Assembly: GCA_949752795.1 (NCBI GenBank)
Contig: OX457058.1
Coordinates: forward strand, 156,863,353-156,927,352
Length of the DNA stretch: 64,000 nt
Reading direction: 5' to 3'
Source: Hyperoodon ampullatus
Lineage: Eukaryota > Chordata > Mammalia > Artiodactyla > Ziphiidae
Notes under the pieces: model-generated
The model's input: only the letters and a program-made list of their open reading frames with translations
Told to the model about the DNA's origin: nothing
The model's database searches: none
Made by a program: the position numbers and the translations under genes
Shown: one piece after another, positions 50,221-61,591 of the stretch
How positions within the stretch are numbered: the first letter of the stretch is position 1
Layout: each line of letters begins with the position of its first letter

Positions 50221-50740
50221 GTAACTGTCGTTAAAACTTTCATTTTAAAATCATTTGATTCTAAACCCTCATTTTTAAAGCCTGCAAATAAATGTTCCTT
50301 AAATGATAATCGCCTGCTGCATAAATGACTGTTTTAATTTTCATTATAATTTGTGTCAGCTTCCACCTGCCATATGTTGATAAATCATGCTATAATACAT
50401 TGCCATTAAAATACAGTTAAAGGGACTAACATCTAGCTTTCTATCAGCATGACAACCACAAACAAGAAATTCCAGGAACCTCTAAAAAAGAAATGTATTA
50501 TGGCAATTTAACCACTGCATGATATTATTTGTTAATTTGTTTTAAATTACCTCTTATACCAGAGCTTTCTAAAGAAATTTCAAAAGAACTTATTAAACTT
50601 ACATCTTGAGGCTGTTTTGGCTTTACTATCTGTAGCATGGTTAATGACAACAAAAAAATCATAGATTGACTCTTGTAATTTAAACTGCTTAAATAACTGT
50701 TATAAGGGGAGTGACTTTTTTTTAACATCTGTTTTTAAAC
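50221..50740 (+). promoter_or_regulatory. Intronic splicing-control region downstream of SS4 (TTAAA cluster and one TGCATG)
   Basis: TTAAA occurs at 50231, 50245, 50275, 50299, 50406, 50417, 50542, 50593, 50680, 50689 and 50735, with further UAAA-only sites between them. A TGCATG hexamer (RBFOX motif) lies at 50516-50521, about 295 nt past the donor. No interspersed repeat is recognisable here, unlike most of the window. Known biology: clustered U(U)AAA sites in this downstream intron mediate STAR-protein skipping of neurexin SS4 exons. An RBFOX role here is inference only. Confidence 0.6.
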
Positions 50741-52148
50741 AAAGAAAAGAATGAGAAAGATGAATTTTGCCTTTAGAGTTAAACCTACAGAGGCAAATAT
50801 ATTTCATAAAAAGTTAATGGCGTCCTAGTTGCTGACTGAAACTAAAAAAATAAACAAACTTATTCTACACTTTGGTTGTGTATTCGATATTTATGCAACA
50901 AAAGTGTACGTGGTTGAAAAAGGAAAGGTTAATGGAAGGCAAAATAGCAGTTTCTCATTTGCTGAAAAAAACAACCACTTTGTTAATAAAAGAGGGCAGC
51001 GGTTATACCTGATGTTAGAATTTTCTGTGTGGCTCCTATTTATTAGGATGTGAACTATTGTCTTTCAATGAAGAAAAATTTTTGTCTTTAAGAAGCTATT
51101 TACTCTGTTCTTTCCTGAGCCAGTATAAGCTACTCTTGTAGCTTAAGTGAGTTTTATTTTAAGTAGACATTAAGTGAGTTTTTTAAAATATGTAGAGATT
51201 TGATTGAGTTATTTATAAATAGTAATGAGGTATATTAATATGCAACTTAAAAAATAAAGGACTACTACAGTTGTAAGTTGAGTGAAAACATTCAGACCTT
51301 TAAACACGGAAAATCCTCACCAAGTCTTAACTGTTTGCCCTGTTTTTAACGTACGTGGTCTAATTAAAAATAAATTAAGAATAACTCTAAAAAGCAAATA
51401 ATTTTGTTTAGTAATCACCAGCTCATAAAGTCCCTTTAACATTAAAGATGATGATTGCCTCACTTCTTAAAAAGGAAAAGACAACTAGATGCATGTCTGA
51501 GTCTCATGTGCCTGAGAGAATTTTTTTGTTTCTTTCAATTTTATGTTAATAATATTTTATTTTACTCCATTGCCTTTTGAAGTCTAAGTTCAGTAGCATG
51601 CCAGGCATTTTCATTTGTATAAATCATTATAAAGTTACTGGTAGGCTTTTAGTTTTCCTTCCAATAGCATTGTTATCAGTTGGCTTTCATATAGAAGGAT
51701 GCTTCCAAACACACAATAAAAGTTGAGTTGGTGGGACAGGGATAGGGGTGGTTTGGGTGGAAGGGAGGGAGGAATTCCAGTTTCTTAACTGAATATGTAT
51801 ATGTTTATATATGCTAATAATATTGAAAAGAATTATTTGCAAACTGGGAAGTTCTCTCTTCTATGTTATTTTAACCAAAATTACTTTTTTGTTTGATTTT
51901 GGTAAGTAACATTTATTCGTTCTGTTGCTTTACCTCTTCCTCTGTCTAGGTAACTTTCCCTTCAAAAGAAATAGAAAATGTATACCAAAAAACCTTGTAA
52001 GGACAATAAGTAAAACAGGGTAAATTCAGAAAGATGATTAGGCAGAGGTACTAGGAAGTAACTGGAATCCTCTTTGGAGTTATTTCTGTCATTGGGGAAG
52101 AGATCTGGGTCACAGCATTCCCAAGTCTGTTTTCTGGCTCTGTCTGCT

Positions 52149-52270
52149 ATTGACTGACTTTCTAACCTTAGACAATCCACTTAACCTCTTTATATCTCAG
52201 ATTTCCCATATGAGGAGAGGAGAAATAATACTGCCTATTCCCCAAGGGTGTTCTGAGGTTTAATTAATTA
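52149..52270 (+). repeat. MIR fragment
   Basis: 'CCTTAGACAATCCACTTAAC', 'CAGATTTCCCATATGAGGAG' and 'GGGTGTTCTGAGGTTTAATT' follow forward MIR order. Confidence 0.55.
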
Positions 52271-53125
52271 GTCTTTGTGCAACACTGACTGGAGACGTGC
52301 AAAGATTTAATTTAAGCAGTATGTGAACTTGTTGTCCAAATAAGGTAACAATTAATGACTTTCAAGAGGATGGGCACCCAAAGCAAAACACAAAGTAACC
52401 TGCTACAAACCCTGTACTGTTGTTATAACCAGATTTCATATTATTGATTATAGAACAATTACCAGACTGGAATAGAGATATAATAATGGTCGCCCCTTAT
52501 AAAAAACACGATTGATCATAATGAGGGACAATAAGGAGATCTGGCATTGATTTTTGAGAAATCTTGGGCAGATGGTACAACTTTCTCCGGTCAGTCCCTT
52601 ATATCCTTCATAGGGAGAGGATAGTGATGATTGTTTCTCGCTTATTCACCTAATCCTGCTTACCTGAGAGAGATAACTTGATCAGAGGAAGAGATGGCAG
52701 GAGACTTGAATATCCCCCTATTCCTTTAGTGCCTGCCAACTTTACTATTAACCACCTAATCTCAGGTACAGAAGGCTAGGAAAGGGTTTTAAAACATAAG
52801 TAAAGCAGACCTAGCCAGAAATAAACCATGAAACAGACAAATAAACAAAGGTCCCAATACTTCCTAGGGCATGATGGAAATCTGAAACATAGGCAGCCTC
52901 CTTCCCTATTTCACCCCACTGGTGTCTTGTTCTCAAGAAGTGATTAGTCAGATCTCTCCTTGAAAGAAGGAATAGCCAGAAGTGGAATGGTGGCTTAATC
53001 GTATAGCCCAGGAAACATGTCTTGCCTTTCTCCATGCTTGGGTCAGTCTTGAACAAGCAAAGACCAATTTTTGGAGTGAACTATGGCAACTGGAATAAAG
53101 GAGATACATCTTTTTTTTTTTTTTT

Positions 53126-53218
53126 ATCCTGGCATCTGCTGCCGCAGGCTTCCCCACATTCCGTACCCCTCCCTCCGCCATGGCCTGTGTGAGCCAGAGC
53201 CCCCGAATCAGCTGCTCC
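53126..53218 (-). other. GC-rich segment of unknown origin between two L1 A-tails
   Basis: Read on the - strand this is about 93 bp starting GGAGCAGCTGATTCGGGGGC and ending CAGATGCCAGGAT before the terminal A-tract. It contains an ATGGCGGAGGG start-like context (ATG at 53179-53181) and several decayed CpG sites, unlike its AT-rich surroundings. It is not L1 sequence. The layout suggests 3' flanking DNA carried along from the source locus, perhaps from a CpG-rich region. The source was not recognised. Confidence 0.65.
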
Positions 53219-53337
53219 TTTTTTTTTAATTTTTAAATTTTATTTTACTTACTTTTTTTTATACAGCACGTTCTTTTATTAGTTATCTATTTTATCCACA
53301 TCAGTGTATACATGTCAATCCCAATCTCCCAATTCAT

Positions 53338-53365
53338 CCCACCACCACCACCACCACCACCCCCG
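53338..53365 (+). repeat. (CCA)n tract in antisense L1 3' UTR
   Basis: Eight or so CCA units; on the L1 strand this is a GGT/GGGG run. It corresponds to the G-rich stretch in the sense L1 at 17670-17695 and is a usual L1 3' UTR feature with quadruplex potential. Confidence 0.85.
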
Positions 53366-53569
53366 CCACTTTCCCTTCTTGGTGTCCATACGTTTGTTCT
53401 CTACATCTGTGTCTCAATTTCTGCCCTGCAAACTGGTTCATCTGTACCATTTTTCTAGGTTCCACATATATGCGTTGATATACAATATTTTTCTCTTTCT
53501 GACTTACTTCAGTCTGTATGACAGTCTCTAGATCCATCCACGTCTCAACAAATAACCCAATTTCATTCC

Positions 53570-56500
53570 TTTTTATGGCTGAGTAATATTCCATTGTATA
53601 TATGTACCACACCTTCTTTATCCATTCGTCTTTCGATGGGCATTTAGGTTGCTTCCATGACCTGGCTATTGTAAATAGTGCAGCAATGAACATTGGGGTG
53701 CATGTGACTTTTTGAATTACGCTTTTCTCTGGGTATATGCCCAGTAGTGGGATTGCTGGATCATATGGTAATTCTATTTTTAGTTTTTTAAGGAACCTCC
53801 ATACTCTTCTCTATAGTGGCTGTATCAATTTACATTCCCACCAACAGTGCAAGAGGGTTCCCTTTTCTCGACACCCTCTCCAGCATTTGTTGTTTGTAGA
53901 GTTTCTGATGATGCCCATTCTAACTGGTGTGAGGTGATACCTCATTGTAGTTTTGATTTGCATTTCTCTAATTTAGTGGTGTTGAGTAGCTTTTCATGTG
54001 CTTCTTGGCCACCTGTATGTCTTCTTTGGAGAAATGTCTGTTTAGGTCTTCTGCCCATTTTTGGATTGGGTTGTCTGTTTTTTTTTAATATTGAGCTGCA
54101 TGAGCTGTTTATATATTTTGGAGATTAATCCTTTGTCCATTGATTCATTTGCAAATATTTTCTGTCATTCTGAAGGTTGTCTTTTCGTCTTGTTTATGGT
54201 TTCCTTTGCTGTGCAAAACCTTTTAAGTTTCATTAGGTCCCATTTGTTTATTTTTGTTTTTATTTCCATTACTCTAGGAGGTGGATCAAAAAAGATTGTG
54301 CTATGATTTATGTCAAGGAGTGTTCTTCCTATGTTTTCCTCTAAGAGTTTTATAGTGTCCGGTCTTACATTTAGGTCTCTAATCCATTTTGAGTTTATTT
54401 TTCTGTATGGTGTTAGGGAGTGTTCTAATTTCATTCTTTTACATGTAGCTGTCCAGTTTTCCCAGGACCACTTATCGAAGAGACTGTCTTTTCTCCATTG
54501 TATATCCTTGCCTCCTTTGTCATAGATTAGTTGACCATAGGTGTGTGGGTTTATCTGTGGGATTTCTATCCTGTTCCATTGATCTATGTTTCTGTTTTTG
54601 TGCCAGTACCATATTGTCTTGATTACTGTAGCTTTATAGTATAGTCTGAAGTCAGGGAGCCTGATTCCTCCAGCTCCGTATTTTTCCCTCAAGACTGCTT
54701 TGGCTATTTGGGGTCTTAAGTGTCTCCATAGAAATTTTAAGATTTTTTGTTCCAGTTCTGTGAAAAATGCCACTGGTAATTTGATAGGGATTGCATTGAA
54801 TCTGTAGATTGCTTTGGGTAGTATAGTCATTGTCACAATATTGATTCTTCCAATCCAAGAACATGGTATGTCTCTCCATCTGTTGTTATCATCTTTAATT
54901 TCATTCATCAGTGTCTTATAGTTTTCTGCATACAGGTCTTTTGTCTCCCTAGATAGATTTATTCCTAGGTATTTTATTCTTTTTGTTGCAATGGTAAATG
55001 GGAGTGTTTCCTTATATCCTCTTTCAGATTTTTCATCATTAGTGTATAGGAATGCAAGAGATTTCTTTGCATTAATTTTGTATCCTGTAACTTTACCAAA
55101 TTCATTGATTAGCTCTAGTAGTTTTCTGGTGGCATATTTAGGATTCTGTATGTATAGTATCATGTCATCTGCAAACAGTGACAGTTTTACTTCTTCTTTT
55201 CAATTTGTATTCCTTTTATTTCTTTTTTTTCCCTGATTGCAGTGGCTAGGACTTCCTACATTGAATAATAGTGGTGAGAGTGGACATTCTTGTCTTGTTT
55301 CTGATCTTAGAGGAAATGCTTTCAGCTTTTCACCATTGAGAATGATGTTTGCTGTGGGTTTATCATATATGGCCTTTATTATGTTGAGGTAGGTTGCCTC
55401 TATGCCCACTTTCTGGAGAGTTTTTATCACAACTGGATGTTGAATTTTCTCAGAAGCTTTTTCTGCATCTATTGAGATGATCATATGGTTTTTATTCTTC
55501 AATTGTTAATATGGTGTATCACATTGATTAATTTGCATATATTGAAGAATCCTTACATCCCTGGGATAAATCCCACTTGATCATGGTGTATGATCCTCTT
55601 AATGTGTTGTTGGATTCTGTTTTTTAGTATTTTGTTGAGGATTTTTGCATCTATGTTCATCTGTGATATTGTTCTGTAATTTTCTTTTTTTGTAGTATCT
55701 TTGTCTGGTTTTGCTATCAGGGTGATGGTGGCCTCGTAGAATGAGTTTAGGAGTGTTCCTTCCTCTGCAATTTTTTTTGATGAGTTTGAGAAGGATGGGT
55801 ATTAGCTCCTCTCTAAATTTTTGATAGAATTCTCCCGTGAAGCCATCTGGTCCTGGACTTTTCTTTGTTGGAAGATTTTTAATCACAGTTTCAATTTCAT
55901 TACTTGTGATTGGTCTGTTCGTATTTTCTATCCTGTTTCCATCTTGGAAGGTTATAGCTTTTTAAGAATTTGTCCATTTCTTCCAGGTTGTCCATATTAT
56001 TGGCATAGAGTTGCTTGTAGTAATCTCTTAGGATGCTTTGTATTTCTGTGGTGTCTGTTGTAACTTCTTTTTCATTTCTAATTTTATTGATTTGAGTCCT
56101 CTCCCTCTTTCTTGATGAGTCTGGCTAATGGTTTATCAATTTTGTTTATCTTCTCAAAGAACCAGCTTTAAGTTTTATTGATCTTTGCTATTGTTTTCTT
56201 TGTTTCTATTTCATTTATTTCTGCTCTGATCTTTATGATTTCTTTCCTTCTGCTAACTTTGGGTTTTGTTTGTTCTTCTTTCTCTAGTTCCTTTAGGTGT
56301 AAGGTTAGATTGTTTATTTGAGTTTTTTTTGTTTCTTGAGGTAGGCTTGTATAGCTATAAACTTCCCTCTTAGAACTGCTTTTGCTGCATCCCATAGGTT
56401 TTGGATCATCATGATTTCATTGTCATTTGTCTCTAGGTATTTTTTTATTTCCTCCATGATTTCTTCAGTGATCTCTTGGTTATTTAGTAACGTATTGTTT

Positions 56501-56815
56501 AGCCTCCTTGTGTTTGTGTTTTTTACGGGTTTTTTTCCCTGTAATTCATTTTTAATCTCATAGCATTGTGGTCAGAAAAGATGCTTGATATGATTTGTTT
56601 TCTTAAATTTACTGAGCCTTGATTTGTGACCCACGATATGATGTATCCTGGAGAATGTTCTGTGCACACCTGAGAATAAAGTGTAATCTGCTGTTTTTGG
56701 ATGGAATGTCCTATAAATATCAATTAAATCTATCTAGTCTATTGTGTCGTTTAAAGCTTCTGTTTCCTTATTTGTTTTCATTTTGGATGATGAGTTCATT
56801 GGTGTAAGTGAGGTC
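53570..56815 (-). pseudogene. L1 ORF2 remnant, antisense
   Basis: The N-terminal part of the endonuclease domain is missing through the deletion joint at about 56815; the SDHN motif remains near 56555. Open pieces include [19 protein letters not shown] (55886-55599), an RT segment ending near 55200, and a 332-codon stretch 55163-54165 covering the C-terminal half of ORF2. The catalytic F-A-D-D is read at 55175-55164. Several stops and frameshifts separate the pieces. Confidence 0.82.
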
Positions 56816-57636
56816 AAATCTGAATGAGATCCTTGCTGGGTAGAGTAACCTTGGTTGCAGTTTCTTTCCTTTCATCACTTTAAGTATATCATGCCACTCC
56901 GTTCTGGCTTGTAGATTTTCTGCTGAGAAATCAGCTGTTCACCTTATGGGAGTTCCCTTGTATGTTATTTGTCGTTCTTCCCTTGCTGCTTTCAATAATT
57001 CTTCATTGTCTTTAGTTTTTACCAATTTGATTACTATGTGTCTCAGCATGTTTCCCCTTGGGTTTATCCTGTATGGGACTCTCTGCTCTTCCTTGACTTG
57101 CGTGGCTATTTCCTTTCCCATGTTAGGGAAGTTTTCGACTATAATCTCTTCAAATATTTTCTCTGGTCCTTTTTCTCTCTCTTCTCCTTCTGGTACCCCT
57201 ATAATGCAAATGTTGTTGTGTTTAATGTTGTGTTTAATGTTATCCCAGAGGTCTCTTAGGCTGTCTTCATTTCTTTTCATTCTTTTTTCTTTATTATGTT
57301 CTGCAGCAGTGAATTCCACTATTCTGTCTTCCAGGTCACTTATCTGTTCTTCTGCCTTAGTTATTCTGCTATTGATTCCTTCTAGTGTAGTTTTCATTAC
57401 AGTTATTGTGTTTTTCATCTCTGTTTGTTTGTTCTTTAACTCTTCTAGGTCTTTGTTAAACATTTCTATCATCTTCTCGATCTTTGCCTCCATTCTTTTT
57501 CCGAGGTCTTGGATCATCTTCACTATCATTATTCTGAATTTTTTTCTGGAAGGTTGCCTATCTCCACTTCATTTAGTTGTTTTTCTGGGGTTTTATCTTG
57601 TTACTTCATCTGGTACATAGCCCTCCGCCTTTTCAT
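56816..57636 (-). pseudogene. L1 ORF1 remnant, antisense
   Basis: On the - strand the ATG is at 57634-57636 (MKRRRAMYQMK), followed at once by an in-frame TAA. The coiled-coil region is open from 57529 to 56939 (EAKIEKMIEMFNKDLEELK, then GVPEGEEREKGPEKIFEE). A stop follows at GTPIR. The last part of ORF1 runs into the internal deletion near 56815, so the normal C-terminus is lost. A local repeat (DNIKHNIKHNN) is present. Confidence 0.8.
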
Positions 57637-60168
57637 CTTGTCTATCTTTCTGTAAATGTGCTTTTTGTTCCACAGGCTGCAGGATTATAGTTCTTCTTGC
57701 TTCTGCTGTCTGCCCTCTGGTGGATGAGGCTATCTAAGAGGCTTGTGCAAATTTCCTGATGGGAGGGATTGGTGAGATCCATCATTTCTAACCAGTGTAA
57801 TTCAACTTTGCATTTCACTTCTCTCTGATCTTCTTTTTATTTGTAAGCAAGGGCAGAATAACATCAATAGGAAAATAAGATAAGGACCATTACAGATGTG
57901 AAGTACTGTTGTGAATATTAGAAATATAAAATTTTCTACCTGTAATCAGTTATAAGCATTAACTGATTATCAATGCTTGGCTATATATAAAAAAGGAGAT
58001 GAATAAACATTAATATTATGGTTGGCCAACAGTTATGTGAATGGAAGGGATAGCTTGGCACTGAGGTGTAACATACTAAATTTTAGCCCTAGAGATCTCT
58101 TACATAGGCAAATTCTTATTATGTTAACCACTCCAAATGCCTATGCAAGGCCAAGAGCATATTTATTCTCCCCTTTCATCATGACATTTCTTTTTATAGT
58201 AAGCTTAGGGCTCCCAGAATAAAGTTGTTGTCAAAAAATAAACAGTAAAGAGGTATGAGCTCCAGGCCATTACCCAGTATTATTGGGCATTGAACTTTTT
58301 GCTGCATCTTATGTGAGAAATGAGAGGCCAAAGGATAGGCAATGATGCATGTGCACAGGGCAGTGAAGGAATTGGTGGGAAAATAATGGAAATCTATTAG
58401 ATCTATTTGATTGGACCGTTAGGATCTGGGCAATTCTGTTATCATTAAAGCCAGCAGATTCCATTTCCATGCTCCAGATATTTTTATAGAGATTATTTTC
58501 ACTATAACAAAATTATCTGTCCAAGTCTTCATAGTGTAGTGTAGTGTTTGAAGCTTCCAAAGGGGTATTAGTTATAAATCATTCTTGACTAATATGCCCT
58601 TAAGCATTGCCCAATGAGTGGAGCTGGGTCTTGTACAAAGAATTCCCTCCGAGCAGATGCATTTTCCCTTCTCTGTCCCTTCTGTTTCATCCATTTTTCT
58701 ACATTGAGTAGAGACTCCACATTATACACCAGAAATTCAAGGATAGCTAATCACTGTGTAGGCTTAAAGGCCATGTAATAGTGGTAGAGGTTAAGCGCCC
58801 AAATATAACAGCATGCCTCTATTCATATTTGATATTATACAAAAACCTCAGTCTTTAAAAAAATATACTCCCTTTTATTAAAAAGGCAAGTATATCAGAA
58901 CATTGTTTCCAGTCATTAATAGCTAAAAATATTCAGGCAATTAGATTAAGAATGAATGAAGCATTGTTTGATCACTGACTAAAATGGAGAAAAATTCAGA
59001 AAGGATATATTTAATTCCATTAAAAAATTTTTCCACCTTTCTCCATATGGAAAAACAGAAGAAAATAATCTGGAGAAAGAATAGAATAGAAGGCTCTAAC
59101 CTTTAAAAGCTATTTAGATTTTTCCGGGAAACATCTCAAACTTAAGAGAGGCTTTTTAAAATAGGAATAGTTGGGGGGAAGATAAGTTGAGTTACACTAT
59201 TCTAACCTCTGTTCTACCATCATTTCATTCTGATAGTTTTCTGTCCACAGAAGCATAAATGGTTCCCCAAATGGGAACTTCAAATAAGGTGAGCTACTCT
59301 TTGCTTCAATTCATTAGCATACCTCTATATCACTTTAAGGTGTTTTATGTGTAGCTTTTTTCATTAACACCTATCCCTCCTCTTAAGATTCATTGATTCT
59401 GAATGACATTTCTTTTCTTCCCCCCTTTCTCACTGACATGATCAATGCCTACTTATTTTCCATATCTTAGAGGGAGATTTAGTTGTGTGACTGTAATCTC
59501 TCCCCTCCTCCAAATTAATAAAGATGGGAAATAATCTTTCATGATGTTTATTAAATAGCAAGTATGGGTAGAATATTATGCATTAGGAAGATTTCTAGGA
59601 AATGAGGTGTTTGGTGACCAAAATGTTTATTTTTGTAAGTATACAATAAATCCAAGTCTCTTAACTAGAACCTAAGTTAATTTCAGTTAATTTAATTTAA
59701 TTATCAGACCTAGTTTTTTAATTCAGTGCTCTGTGTTACCTCACTGAGTTTTTATTTGCCATATAAAATTCTTTTTAGTTTTCATTGTGTTACTTTTTAG
59801 GTTAAAAAGTCAGTACAATAAGTATTTATGATTTATTATTTTCATCACCTGTTTTTTTTTTCTGTCATCCACACTGCATAACCAGGAAGACTATAATACT
59901 GCTCATCATTGAACAAGATTTCTCCTGCCTCACAATAAAGAGATAGAGACTCTTTTATTCAGGTTATCTAGGATATTCAGCTAGACAGTGGAAGAGATAA
60001 ACATAGTGAAATGTTATTTGCCAATGTCTGTATTGAATTTTTGTTACCCAATTTTCTTCCTTTCAATTGCTAAGGAAGCCTGTTTTGATGTCTGATCCAT
60101 TCAGACCAGGTAAGGCAAACAGAGAAAATGTACAGGAATAATGATGTTTCCTCCACCCAACCCACTAG

Positions 60169-60476
60169 GCCGGCAGTTAACCATCTTCAACACCCAGGCG
60201 CAAATAGCTATCGGTGGAAAGGACAAAGGACGCCTCTTCCAAGGCCAGCTTTCTGGGCTCTATTATGATGGTTTAAAAGTACTGAACATGGCGGCTGAGA
60301 ACAACCCCAATATTAAAATCAATGGAAGTGTCCGACTGGTGGGAGAAGTCCCATCAATCTTGGGAACGACACAGACAACCTCCATGCCACCAGAAATGTC
60401 TACCACTGTCATGGAAACCACCACTACAATGGCTACTACCACAACCCGCAAGAATCGCTCTACAGCCAGCATTCAG
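60169..60476 (+). CDS. NRXN3: NRXN3 exon: C-terminal part of LNS6 and start of the O-glycosylated stalk
   Basis: A 308-nt exon after acceptor CCCACTAG (AG at 60167-60168), with a strong donor GTAAGT at 60477. It begins with two bases completing Gly, then 102 open codons ending on a full CAG codon. The peptide starts [17 protein letters not shown], passes [20 protein letters not shown] (last LNS6 strands) and [11 protein letters not shown], and then becomes a Thr/Ser/Met-rich stalk with runs such as [15 protein letters not shown]. Sequons N-G-S and N-R-S are visible. The stalk composition is typical of the O-glycosylated juxtamembrane region. The sequence ([18 protein letters not shown]) matches NRXN3 rather than NRXN1. 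The following splice site is expected to be SS5, known in NRXN3 for isoforms with alternative or secreted ends. An ATG-initiated reading frame from 60141 is only intron sequence read into this exon. Confidence 0.95.
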
Positions 60477-61569
60477 GTAAGTCTTTCTCCAACGATTAAT
60501 TGACTCCGCATCTTGGTCTTTGAGATGTTGCTATCGTGGTCAGTGTTACTATGTAGCTAAAGTGTCTGAATTACTATGTTTGTAGGAAGTATGCCTGTAG
60601 GAAGGATGGTAAAGCTCTTATTCAAAATGAGCAAATTTTCACTATGAAATACTCCCACCTCTCATTTTATTACCTTTCTTTTCACTAGCCAAAAGGGAAA
60701 AGGAGGAAAGGAAAATTTGTTATCATAGGAAAGACTGTATCCTAGTTCAATTCTATTTGCATCCTCCTGATGGCTTTGCTAGGACATGAATTGTTCATTT
60801 TTGAGGCCAGTGGGTAGCATTAAATCAAGGGCAGATGAAGCTAGAGGTTCAATTAATCCTTATAAAATGCAGTATTTGTATTTGATAAGTGTTGATTATT
60901 CACTTGTTATTTTTGGCCCACTTCGTTTCCTTTATATTATATTGACCAAGGTCCTAATTACATTAGAAAATTTGAAGGTCTGAGTTTAGCTATGTAGGAA
61001 GTCCTTAGTTTTGTGGTTAACGTTTTTGTTTTGTCACTTAAAAGTAATTATACCCAAGCTAAAGCTAATGCTTTGCTGACTTCCTTGGCATCTCATAAAT
61101 CTAGTTAGTAGAGGGGAGAAGGTTAATTGAAATTTTAGCCTTAAATGCTCTGGCAAAAAATAAGACATTCTGATTGCTTGTGGGAAAATGACCCCTAGTC
61201 TAGTTAGTATCTGCAGAAGATTCAGTAGATCAGTGCTTGTCCTTTCTTTTTCTTAGTTTTAAGATATTAGCCAGGGGTTCAGTTGAGTCTTTGACATCAC
61301 CCTTCCATTGACTTCAGAGGGCATTATAAACCTAAAGTAAATAATCAATTAAACCCCCGATGTGTTCCCATTCTTCTGAATTAAGTTTATGAGAGTTAGG
61401 CCTGGTAAAAGTGTTGTCTACATTTTCCCTTTTCTTTGAGTAGAAATATCCAGACCATTCCTTATGTGACTCCACAGGAACAATTGGAAGCTGATGCACT
61501 GATGATGTTATCAGGCCAATTTCATGTGTTTTAGAAAAGCTACTAAGAAGCTGGTTACTTAGCAGTCTT

Positions 61570-61591
61570 TTTTTTTTTTTTTTTTTTTTTT
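61570..61591 (-). mobile_element. Poly-A-only retroinsertion (poly-T on the + strand) with 15-bp target-site duplication
   Basis: A run of T is bounded on each side by the perfect 15-bp repeat TTACTTAGCAGTCTT (61555-61569 and 61592-61606). Read on the - strand, it is a bare A-tail between target-site duplications, as left by L1 machinery when almost no body sequence is copied. Confidence 0.75.

Larger units (their letters stand above)
53111..57773 (-). mobile_element. 5'-truncated antisense LINE-1 with a 3'-transduced segment
   Basis: Read on the - strand, the element enters within the L1 5' UTR at about 57773 and continues through broken ORF1 and ORF2. It reaches the L1 3' UTR and an A-rich tail (about 53219-53262), then about 93 bp of unrelated GC-rich sequence (53126-53218), and finally a second pure A-tract (53111-53125 as T). 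Direct repeats GAGATACATC (53101-53110) and GAGATCCATC (57774-57783) enclose the whole unit, with 9 of 10 matching. An internal gap of about 590 bp relative to the sense L1 lies at about 56815. The catalytic box FADD is intact at 55164-55175. Confidence 0.9.
50221..60168 (+). other. NRXN3 intron between SS4 and the next constitutive exon
   Basis: A 9.9-kb intron. The first 1.9 kb (50221-52140) is AT-rich and apparently free of repeats. A MIR and the antisense L1 follow. 57784-60168 shows no repeat or gene I recognise and ends in acceptor CCCACTAG. Confidence 0.8.

Noticed and set aside
52948..53181. 77-codon - strand frame beginning MAEGG
   Set aside because: It starts in the transduced segment, runs through the poly-A and into ordinary intron. 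It cannot be a functional gene here, although the segment itself is reported as a finding.
53338..53365. Short regularly spaced repeat that could suggest an array
   Set aside because: A plain (CCA)n tract in the L1 3' UTR. No CRISPR-like spacing exists anywhere, and the genome is mammalian.
60141..60503. 120-codon frame starting with ATG at 60141
   Set aside because: The ATG lies in the intron; the frame is the real exon 60169-60476 with read-in from the intron and eight read-through codons. Splice borders and homology define the exon instead.
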